Assembly: GCA_900543085.1 (NCBI GenBank)
Contig: UQQF01000067.1
Location: 1-8,759 of the forward strand
Length of the DNA stretch: 8,759 nucleotides
Origin: an uncultured Eubacteriales bacterium
GTDB lineage: Bacteria; Bacillota; Clostridia; Oscillospirales; Oscillospiraceae
Reading direction: 5' to 3'
The position numbers and the translations under genes were made by a program. This document shows, piece by piece, positions 1 to 4,926 of the stretch (its first letter is position 1; each line of letters opens with the position of its first letter). The notes beneath the pieces were generated by a model that did not search any database, was not told the DNA's origin, and was given only the letters and a program-made list of their open reading frames with translations.

Positions 1-2
1 CG

Positions 3-15
3 CTCGCTTCGCGAG
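3..15. repeat. Short hairpin at window edge
   Basis: CTCGC (3-7) and GCGAG (11-15) form a 5-bp stem around a TTC loop. It is the outermost of four hairpins downstream of the asparaginase gene and may be the visible edge of a larger structure. Taken alone it is too short to be convincing. Confidence 0.3.
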
Positions 16-19
16 AAGT

Positions 20-52
20 ATTTTCGGCGACGTACACGCCGCCGCCGAAAAT
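20..52. repeat. Intergenic hairpin, 10-bp stem
   Basis: ATTTTCGGCG (20-29) can pair with CGCCGAAAAT read from the 43-52 side, giving a 10-bp stem around a GC-rich loop (30-42). It belongs to the hairpin chain filling 1-156. The stem is seen directly; whether it acts as RNA structure, terminator or part of a dispersed repeat is unknown. Confidence 0.45.
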
Positions 53-64
53 GATTGCAGTCCC

Positions 65-87
65 TTTCGCGCCCATAGGGCGCGAAA
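65..87. repeat. Perfect 10-bp palindromic hairpin
   Basis: TTTCGCGCCC (65-74) and GGGCGCGAAA (78-87) are exact reverse complements separated by ATA. It could form a strong hairpin in either strand's transcript. It lies about 70 bases past the asparaginase stop codon in the direction of that gene. No T-run follows it on the minus strand, so it is not a classical intrinsic terminator. Confidence 0.5.
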
Positions 88-115
88 CTCTGCGAGGCTT
101 TTTCGACAAGCTAAT

Positions 116-139
116 CGCCCCGGCCTGACGGCCGAGGCG
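116..139 (-). terminator. Possible 3'-end hairpin of the asparaginase gene
   Basis: CGCCCCGGCC (116-125) pairs with GGCCGAGGCG (130-139) around a 4-base loop. On the plus strand there is one C-A mismatch. In the minus-strand transcript the same position is a G-U wobble, so the stem is fully paired there. It begins 18 bases past the asparaginase stop codon, where a terminator would be expected. No T-tract follows on the minus strand, so termination is a guess from position and stem strength. Confidence 0.35.
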
Positions 140-156
140 CTTAGCGTATTCGCTTT

Positions 157-1149
157 TCACATCCTCGCGGTGAGTATGTCCTTGCTGACAGGAGTGTAGA
201 ACAGCCGGGCCGCCTCGACCTGGGACTTCGCGCGCGGCAGCAGCCACATGAGCTTGGTGACTGCGGCCTCGGTGGTCATGTCGTAGGCCTCCAGTATCAG
301 CGGGTCTTCGCTCAGCGCGCGTCCGGTGCCGTAGACGGCGAGGTCGCTGCCCTCGTTCTGCACCTGCGTGGTCATGACGATGAGCTTGCCCTCGCGCGCC
401 GAGGCGTGGACGGCCTCGTGCATGCCCTTCGGCAGTCCGCCGACGCCGAAGCTCTCTATCACCAGCGCGTCGCTGCGCTGGAGCAGCCACTCGAGCTGAG
501 CCTCCGGCGCGCCGGGTATGAGCTTCATCAGCGACACCCGGGTGTCCAGCACGTCGGAGAAAAGCGGCTCCGGCATGTACTCCGGCACTATGTACTGCAG
601 CACCCGCCCGTCGCGCACGTCGGCTATGTGCGGATAGTTGATGGACGAGAAGGCGTCAAAGCTCTTGGAGTGCGTCTTGCGCGCCCTGGTGCCGAGTATG
701 ACCCGCCCGTTGAAGACTATCATCACCCCGTGCATGTCCCCTCGGCAGGCGCAGATGAAGCTGTCCAGCAGGTTCACGCGCGAATCCGTCGTGTCAAAGC
801 CTATGGGCTTCTGCGCGCCTGTAAATATAATTGGCTTTACACTACCCTGGATAAGGTACGACAGCGCGGCGGCGGAGTAGGCCATCGTGTCGGTGCCGTG
901 GCTTATGACAAAGCCGTCGTAGCCGGCGTAGTTTTCGCGTATCACGCGCGCGATGCCCAGCCAGTGCTCCGGGCCTATGTCCGTGCTGTCCAGGTCGTAG
1001 AGCTGCTCGCTGTCGACGTCGCACAGTCCGGCGATGGCGGGCACGGCCTGGAGGAGCGCCTCGGCGCTCACCCCCGGCTTGAGGCCGAAGGCGGTCATCT
1101 CGGAGGCTATCGTGCCGCCTGTGGCGACAAAAAGTATACGTTTTCTCAT
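157..1149 (-). CDS. ansA: Type I L-asparaginase (cytosolic)
   Basis: Predicted 330-aa L-asparaginase, hydrolysing L-asparagine to L-aspartate and ammonia. The N-terminal motif TGGTIAS (residues 10-16) carries the nucleophilic threonine T12. The second signature HGTDTMAYSAAALSY (84-98) carries the T86-D87 pair, and the active-site lysine lies in TRARKTHSKSFDAFSS (K158). A DSTDI segment near residues 54-58 fits the substrate-binding loop. The protein starts directly with the first beta strand and has no signal peptide, which fits the cytosolic low-affinity type I enzymes; length is normal for that group. The start is supported by a purine-rich SD (GGTGAGG) a few bases upstream. It is divergent from proB, sharing a 113-bp promoter region, and is not part of the proline operon. 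A glutaminase or other asparaginase-like amidohydrolase role is possible but less likely. Confidence 0.93.
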   Translation of the reverse strand: MRKRILFVATGGTIASEMTAFGLKPGVSAEALLQAVPAIAGLCDVDSEQLYDLDSTDIGPEHWLGIARVIRENYAGYDGFVISHGTDTMAYSAAALSYLIQGSVKPIIFTGAQKPIGFDTTDSRVNLLDSFICACRGDMHGVMIVFNGRVILGTRARKTHSKSFDAFSSINYPHIADVRDGRVLQYIVPEYMPEPLFSDVLDTRVSLMKLIPGAPEAQLEWLLQRSDALVIESFGVGGLPKGMHEAVHASAREGKLIVMTTQVQNEGSDLAVYGTGRALSEDPLILEAYDMTTEAAVTKLMWLLPRAKSQVEAARLFYTPVSKDILTARM

Positions 1150-1169
1150 TTCCTCACCCCATCGTCACA

Positions 1170-1180
1170 ATTATATCACA
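1170..1180 (-). promoter_or_regulatory. Extended -10 promoter of the asparaginase gene
   Basis: Read on the minus strand this is TGTGATATAAT, an extended -10 (TG-N-TATAAT type). Transcription would start around 1163, leaving a leader of only about 14 bases that is essentially the ribosome binding site. No good -35 is visible at the usual distance, as expected for an extended -10 promoter. It is the exact mirror image of the proB promoter at 1210-1220. Confidence 0.6.
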
Positions 1181-1209
1181 TGCAACAAGGCTTTTCTATT
1201 GCCTTCAAG
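1181..1209. promoter_or_regulatory. Spacer between mirrored promoters; possible operator
   Basis: The 29 bases between the two opposed extended -10 elements contain a second, inner inverted repeat: AAGGC (1187-1191) and GCCTT (1201-1205) around TTTTCTATT. With the outer 11-bp mirrored promoters it makes a nested dyad. A regulator bound here could act on both genes at once. That is inference; the dyad is short. Confidence 0.35.
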
Positions 1210-1220
1210 TGTGATATAAT
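1192..1220 (+). promoter_or_regulatory. Promoter of the proBAC operon (extended -10)
   Basis: TATAAT at 1215-1220 is a consensus -10, preceded by TG at 1212-1213, so it is an extended -10. A weak -35 (TTTTCT, 1192-1197) lies 17 bases upstream. Transcription would start near 1227, giving a leader of about 36 bases. The 11 bases 1210-1220 are the exact reverse complement of 1170-1180. Confidence 0.65.
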
Positions 1221-1241
1221 GATTTATTCATCAAAGAACCC

Positions 1242-1255
1242 ACCTCGCGGGAGGT
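1242..1255 (+). promoter_or_regulatory. proB ribosome binding site inside a small hairpin
   Basis: GGGAGGT (1249-1255) is a strong Shine-Dalgarno sequence 7 bases before the proB ATG. ACCTC (1242-1246) can pair with GAGGT (1251-1255) around GCGG, so the anti-SD-binding bases lie in a hairpin stem. This could lower proB translation. A 5-bp stem is only moderately stable, so regulation is conjecture. Confidence 0.5.
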
Positions 1256-1262
1256 AGATATA

Positions 1263-2381
1263 ATGTCAAAGAAGACCGTGGTGGTCAAAATAGGCACCAG
1301 CTCGCTGACGGAGAAAAGCGGCAGGCTGGACGTGAACAGGCTCCGGGCGCTGACCGGGCAGATAGCGAGCCTGCGCGACGCGGGCAATCAGGTGATACTG
1401 GTCACCAGCGCGGCCATAGCGGCGGGCTATTCGCTGCTGGGCTATCAGGAGCGGCCCGTGTCCGTGCCTGCAAAGCAGGCCAGCGCGGCCGTGGGTCAGG
1501 GCCTGCTCATGGAGGAGTACACCCGCTGCCTGCACGAGCGCGGCTATGTCGCGGCGCAGATACTGCTCACCCGCGCGGACTTCTCCGACCGGCGCAGGTA
1601 TCACAACGCCTTCTCGGCGCTGGAGGTGCTGCTGTCGCGCGGTGCGGTGCCTATTATAAACGAGAACGACACGGTGTCAATAGCGGAGCTGAAGCTGGGC
1701 GACAACGACATGCTCTCCGCCCAGGTGGCCGCGATGGTGCACGCCGATCTGCTGGTGCTGCTGACCGACACGGACGGATTGTACACCGCCGACCCGCGCA
1801 GCGACCCGGACGCGAAGCACATCCCGTATGTGGAGCGCGTGACGCCGGAGATAGAGGCGCTCGCCACGGGCGCCGGCACGGCCAACGGCACCGGCGGCAT
1901 GGCCACGAAGGTCGAGGGCGCCAAGCTCGCCACCGGCGCGGGAGTGCCGGTCGTCATCTGCTCCTCGCGCGAGGAGAACGTCCTGGCCAAGGCCGTGGAC
2001 GGCACGGCCAAGGGCACGTACTTCAAGGCCGGGAGCGGCATGAAGACGCGCCTGCAGTGGATGGCGTTCTACGCGCCAACGCGCGGGAACGTGTATATAG
2101 ACTCCGGCGCCGCCGAGGCGCTGACGAAAAAGGGGCGCAGCCTGCTCCCCGCGGGCGTGCGCGCCGTGGAGGGGGACTTCGCCGCCGGCGACGTGGTGAA
2201 GGTGTTCCGCTCCGGCACGGACAGCTGCCTGGGCCGCGGCACTGTGAACTACTCCGCCGCCGAGCTGCGCGAGATAGCAGGTCAGCCCACGTCGAAGGCC
2301 GCAGCCAGGTTCCCGGGCAGACCGCCCGAGGTCATACACCAGGACAATTACGCCCATATTGAAACGGAGGTAAGCGAATGA
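1263..2381 (+). CDS. proB: Glutamate 5-kinase
   Basis: Predicted 372-aa enzyme phosphorylating glutamate to gamma-glutamyl phosphate, the first and normally proline-inhibited step of proline synthesis. Residues 1-255 are the amino-acid kinase domain: KIGTSSLT (9-16, K9 for phosphate binding), the VTSAAIAAG loop (47-55), INENDTV (132-138), GDNDMLSAQVA (146-156), TDTDGLYTADP (168-178) and GTGGMATKVEGAK (209-221, K216). Residues about 260-355 form a PUA domain as in the Escherichia coli enzyme, and total length matches. One deviation is the loop usually written TSGAI or SSGAI, where the glycine is alanine (A50). The start has a strong SD. It is first gene of proBAC and overlaps proA by four bases. 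Isoleucine is mostly encoded by ATA (11 of 15 by my count), unusual for such GC-rich DNA. Confidence 0.95.
   Translation: MSKKTVVVKIGTSSLTEKSGRLDVNRLRALTGQIASLRDAGNQVILVTSAAIAAGYSLLGYQERPVSVPAKQASAAVGQGLLMEEYTRCLHERGYVAAQILLTRADFSDRRRYHNAFSALEVLLSRGAVPIINENDTVSIAELKLGDNDMLSAQVAAMVHADLLVLLTDTDGLYTADPRSDPDAKHIPYVERVTPEIEALATGAGTANGTGGMATKVEGAKLATGAGVPVVICSSREENVLAKAVDGTAKGTYFKAGSGMKTRLQWMAFYAPTRGNVYIDSGAAEALTKKGRSLLPAGVRAVEGDFAAGDVVKVFRSGTDSCLGRGTVNYSAAELREIAGQPTSKAAARFPGRPPEVIHQDNYAHIETEVSE
2366..2370 (+). promoter_or_regulatory. proA ribosome binding site within proB
   Basis: GGAGG lies 7 bases before the proA ATG, inside the last codons of proB. It supports the ATG at 2378 and independent ribosome loading in addition to coupling through the ATGA overlap. 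Confidence 0.7.
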
Positions 2382-3625
2382 AGACATTGATTGAAAGCGC
2401 CGCCGCCGCAAAGGCCGCGAGCACCGTCGTGGCTCAGCTGACTACCGAGCAGAAGAACGCCGCGCTGCTGGCCATGGCCGACGCGCTCGAGTCCGGCATG
2501 GCAGACATCCTCGAGGCCAACCGCGCCGACATGGAGCGCGAGCGCGCCAACGGCATGAGCGAGAGCATGCTCGACCGCCTCATGCTCAACGAGGCTCGCG
2601 TCAGGGACATGGCCGTCGGGCTTCGCCAGGTCGCGGAGCTGCCCGACCCGATAGGCGAGGTCATGGCCGACTGGAAGCGCCCGAACGGGCTGGAGATCCG
2701 CAAGGTTCGCGTGCCGATGGGCGTCATCGGCATCATCTACGAGGCCAGGCCGAACGTCACGGTCGACGCCGCTTCGCTCGCCTTCAAGGCCGGCAGCGCG
2801 ATACTGCTGCGCGGCAGCGGCTCGGCCTACGAGTCCAACGCCGCCGAGGTGCGCGTGATGCGCGCCGCGCTGGAGAGCGTGGGCGTCACCCCCGACGCCG
2901 TCTGTTTGGTAGCCGAGCGCGGCCATGACGTGGTCGACAAGATGCTGACGCTGCGCGAGTATATTGACCTCATCATCCCGCGCGGCAGCGCAAGGCTGAT
3001 AAACAACGCCGTCAACAAGGCCACCGTGCCCATACTCCAGACCGGCACCGGCAACTGCCACGTCTACGTGGACGAGAGCGCCGACTACGCCATGGCCGAG
3101 GCCATCACGATAAACGCCAAGACCCAGCGCACCAGCGTGTGCAACGCCGCCGAGACCCTGCTGGTGCAGGAAAACTGGGCGGAAAAACACCTCGAGGCGC
3201 TGCTCAAGGCGCTCACCGACCGCAACGTGGAGCTGCACGGCGACGAGCCGGCCGCGCGCTACGCCGAGGGCATGATCCCCGCCACCGAGGCCGACTGGGC
3301 GGACGAGTACCTGCGCCTCGCCATGGCCGTCAAGATAGTCCCCGACGTCAAGGCCGCCGTGGAGCACATAAACCGCTACGGCACCAGGCACACCGAGTGC
3401 ATCGTGACCGAGGACGGCGCCAACGCCGACTACTTCCTGAAAAACGTGGACGCCGCCGTCGTGGACTGGAACGCCTCCACGCGCTTCACCGACGGCTTCG
3501 AGTTCGGCTTCGGCGCCGAGCTGGGCATCTCCACGCAGAAGCTCCACGCTCGCGGCCCCATGGGTCTGGAGGAGATAACGAGCTACAAGTACCTGGTCAT
3601 AGGCACCGGCCAGGTTCGTCCGTAA
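2378..3625 (+). CDS. proA: Gamma-glutamyl phosphate reductase (glutamate-5-semialdehyde dehydrogenase)
   Basis: Predicted 415-aa NADPH-dependent reductase turning gamma-glutamyl phosphate into glutamate-5-semialdehyde, which cyclises to pyrroline-5-carboxylate. It belongs to the aldehyde dehydrogenase superfamily. Visible signatures are PMGVIGIIYEARPNVTVDA (113-131) of the cofactor domain, GSAILLRGSGSAYESN (139-154), IIPRGSARLI (199-208), and RTSVCNAAETLLV (251-263) with the catalytic cysteine C255. Length is normal (family about 410-420 aa) and no residue looks missing. Its start codon overlaps the proB stop (ATGA), so translation is probably coupled; ProB and ProA are known to cooperate because the acyl phosphate intermediate is labile. 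Isoleucine codons are a mixture of ATC and ATA, with more ATC than in proB. Confidence 0.96.
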   Translation: MKTLIESAAAAKAASTVVAQLTTEQKNAALLAMADALESGMADILEANRADMERERANGMSESMLDRLMLNEARVRDMAVGLRQVAELPDPIGEVMADWKRPNGLEIRKVRVPMGVIGIIYEARPNVTVDAASLAFKAGSAILLRGSGSAYESNAAEVRVMRAALESVGVTPDAVCLVAERGHDVVDKMLTLREYIDLIIPRGSARLINNAVNKATVPILQTGTGNCHVYVDESADYAMAEAITINAKTQRTSVCNAAETLLVQENWAEKHLEALLKALTDRNVELHGDEPAARYAEGMIPATEADWADEYLRLAMAVKIVPDVKAAVEHINRYGTRHTECIVTEDGANADYFLKNVDAAVVDWNASTRFTDGFEFGFGAELGISTQKLHARGPMGLEEITSYKYLVIGTGQVRP

Positions 3626-3647
3626 ACTTGCAGAAGAAGGCGGTATA

Positions 3648-4472
3648 ATGTCGAAAATTGCGTTCATAGGCAGCGGGAGCATGGCTCGCGCCATAATCGC
3701 CGGGCTTGTCCGCACAGGCACGCCCGGGGACGACATACTGGTCGTCAACCCCAATAACCCCACGAGCTGCGGCGAGGTGCACACGCTTTACGGCACCGTC
3801 ACCGCCCCGGCGGAGGCCGTGGCCGAGGCCGGCACCGTTGTCATAGCCGTCAAGCCGCAGAGCTTTACCACGGCCTGCCCCGTGTACGCGCCGCACGTCA
3901 AGCCCGGCACGCTGGTGGTCAGCATCATGGCCGGCATCCCGACCGCCGCGGTCGAGGCGGCCTTTCCCGGCGCGCGCGTGGTGCGCGTGATGCCCAACCT
4001 CGCCCTGGCCGTGGGCTATGGCGCGGCGGGGGTGGCTCCGGGCGCGAGCGCCACCGAGGCGGACGTGCGCAGCGTCATAGACATCTTCTCGCCCGGCGGC
4101 GTGGCCGTCGCGGTCACGGAATCGCAGATAGACGACGTCGCGGCTCTGTCCGGCAGCGGCGCGGCCTATATCTACTACATGGTGGAGAACCTGCGCGACG
4201 CGGCCATAGAGGCCGGCATCGCCCCCGATACCGCCGCCATGCTGGCCAGGCAGACCCTGCTGGGCGCGGCCAGACAGCTCGAGCTGGAGGACGTCCCCCC
4301 CGAGGAGCTGCGCCGCCGCATCACCAGCAAAAAAGGCACCACCGAAGCCGCAATCAACGCCCTCGACGAGCACGGCTTCCCCGCAGCCGTCCGCGTCTGC
4401 TATAATGCGAATAAGCGCCGCAGCCACGAGCTGAGTGAGGTTGAGCGACCGCGCTCGGCGGGTATCTCCTGA
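3648..4472 (+). CDS. proC: Pyrroline-5-carboxylate reductase
   Basis: Predicted 274-aa NAD(P)H-dependent enzyme catalysing the last step to L-proline. The N-terminal Rossmann motif IGSGSMARAIIAGL (7-20) binds the nucleotide, followed by AVKPQ (67-71) and RVMPN (113-117). The C-terminal dimerisation and active-site signature runs from ALSGSGAAYIYYMVE (166-180) through LARQTLLGAAR (199-209) to ITSKKGTTEAAI (225-236). Two small departures are SGSGAAY where SGSGPAY is commoner, and SKKGTT where S-x-G-G-T-T is commoner. The last roughly 10 residues after HELSE look like an unconserved tail. The stop codon TGA (4470-4472) lies inside repeat copy A, so the element defines the end of the protein. It starts 22 bases after proA with a weak SD (AAGGCGGT), third gene of the operon. 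Confidence 0.94.
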   Translation: MSKIAFIGSGSMARAIIAGLVRTGTPGDDILVVNPNNPTSCGEVHTLYGTVTAPAEAVAEAGTVVIAVKPQSFTTACPVYAPHVKPGTLVVSIMAGIPTAAVEAAFPGARVVRVMPNLALAVGYGAAGVAPGASATEADVRSVIDIFSPGGVAVAVTESQIDDVAALSGSGAAYIYYMVENLRDAAIEAGIAPDTAAMLARQTLLGAARQLELEDVPPEELRRRITSKKGTTEAAINALDEHGFPAAVRVCYNANKRRSHELSEVERPRSAGIS

Positions 4473-4511
4473 GGGATTTCTTTTTGAATGCGTCAAAAAG
4501 AAACCCCTCAG
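4469..4511. repeat. End hairpin L of copy A, just after proC
   Basis: Eighteen stem positions (4469-4486 with 4494-4511), all paired except one A-C mismatch at the eighth pair, which would be a G-U wobble in a minus-strand RNA. The loop is seven bases. The proC stop codon sits in its base, so it may act as the operon's 3'-end structure. The downstream side is ACTCCAAAGAG with no T-run, so it is not a standard intrinsic terminator. Confidence 0.6.
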
Positions 4512-4599
4512 ACTCCAAAGAGAAAACCGCTTTTTGGTGCGGATGTTTGCCGGGGAATAGTGGTCACCACACGGTTCGACATATATACGCTGGCATCCC

Positions 4600-4719
4600 G
4601 TAGACTTTACGAGACTGGGGTGCGGTCATTTCCGCGCGACGGCGCTTTGCGCCGGAGCGCTTACCGGGTTATTAGTTAGAGGGGTAAGACAGTTGCACCC
4701 TAATCTGGCATAAATCTTA
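4600..4719 (+). other. Core segment in orientation 1 (inverted relative to copy B)
   Basis: Three long blocks of this core and its edges match copy B only in reverse complement: 4595-4627 with 8618-8650 (33 bases exact), 4633-4664 with 8581-8612 (32 bases exact) and 4697-4724 with 8508-8535 (28 bases exact). The flanking arms match in direct orientation. The core of copy B is about 13 bases longer, the extra bases lying near 8550-8562. Confidence 0.85.
4634..4660 (+). other. Central hairpin with tandem G-A internal loop
   Basis: GCGC (4634-4637) pairs with GCGC (4657-4660), then a GA/GA internal loop (4638-4639 and 4655-4656), then CGGCGC (4640-4645) paired with GCGCCG (4649-4654) around TTT. 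Tandem G-A pairs are a known stable RNA motif. The hairpin is identical in copy B but on the opposite strand (8585-8611), where this plus-strand reading gives TC/TC mismatches instead. Confidence 0.5.
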
Positions 4720-4806
4720 GGGATACCAACGTATCTATGTCGAACCGCCAAGATAAAACCATTCCCCGGCAGATTAAACCACCCAAAGCGGCTTTCCTTT
4801 CGGGGT

Positions 4807-4848
4807 CTGGGGGACTTTCTTTGGCCAAGACCAAAGAAAGCCCCCCAG
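4807..4848. repeat. End hairpin R of copy A
   Basis: Eighteen stem positions (4807-4824 with 4831-4848) around a 6-base loop, with one A-C mismatch at the eighth pair, the same place as in hairpin L. It is the inverted counterpart of hairpin L, so the element ends are mirror images. Neither strand has a T-tract directly after the stem. Confidence 0.6.
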
Positions 4849-4851
4849 GGG

Positions 4852-4926
4852 TTCGGTTAAAGAAAGAGTTAAAAAAGAGAACAAGAGAGAGTAAGAGAGA
4901 GAAAAAAGTCACAGGAGATGATTCTA
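4852..4926 (+). promoter_or_regulatory. Purine-rich leader and ribosome binding site of pyc
   Basis: From 4859 to 4917 all but seven of 59 bases are purines, with runs of GAGAGA. AGGAG (4913-4917) is the likely ribosome binding site. It abuts an ATG at 4918, too close for use, and is 9 bases before an in-frame TTG at 4927. I see no convincing promoter between copy A and pyc; transcription may start within the repeat or read through from upstream. Confidence 0.5.

Larger units (their letters stand above)
4572..4747. repeat. Inverted arms bounding the flippable core, copy A
   Basis: Left arm 4572-4599 and right arm 4720-4747 are inverted repeats, 25 of 28 positions pairing, including a perfect 12-bp block CGGTTCGACATA (4572-4583) mirrored at 4736-4747. 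These arms bracket exactly the segment whose orientation differs between copies A and B. Confidence 0.75.
4466..4851. repeat. Long palindromic intergenic repeat, copy A (complete)
   Basis: A 386-bp imperfect palindrome lying between proC and pyc, present again at 8381-8759. Order: end hairpin L (4469-4511), outer arm (4512-4571), inverted arm (4572-4599), core (4600-4719) with a central hairpin, opposite inverted arm (4720-4747), outer arm, end hairpin R (4807-4848). The right boundary is set by symmetry with the left. The left arm matches copy B directly at roughly 90% by eye, and the right arm (4720-4833) at 108 of 114 positions, but the core matches copy B only in reverse complement. I find no coding gene in it. 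It resembles non-autonomous REP/BIME- or MITE-like elements in form; family identity is unknown. Confidence 0.85.

Noticed and set aside
406..1257. Long plus-strand open frame opposite the asparaginase gene, and other long antisense frames opposite proB, proA, proC and pyc
   Set aside because: They are shadows of real genes in GC-rich DNA, with low-complexity Arg/His/Gly/Ala-rich translations and no recognisable domains or ribosome binding sites.
1227..1262. T-box or riboswitch controlling proline genes
   Set aside because: The leader between the likely transcription start and proB is only about 36 bases, far too short for a T-box, and shows no antiterminator or specifier features.
1259..1264. 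TATAAT overlapping the proB start codon
   Set aside because: Placing a -10 here would put the transcription start inside proB beyond its start codon. A similar TATAATG occurs at the proC start, so it looks like coincidence of start-codon context.
4469..4511. Classical intrinsic terminator for proBAC
   Set aside because: The hairpin is strong and well placed, but no T-run follows the stem; the T-rich part is in the 5' arm. Kept as a structural hairpin only.
4488..4679. Short open frame on the plus strand inside repeat copy A (and similar frames at 4700-4912 minus, 4737-4976 plus, 8569-8754 minus)
   Set aside because: All lie in the palindromic repeat or run into pyc. None has a good ribosome binding site, and the matching left-arm frame in copy B is broken by a one-base deletion and a stop, so they are not called as genes.
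4466..4851. CRISPR array
   Set aside because: Only two distant copies of a long palindrome exist, with no short regularly spaced repeats or spacers.
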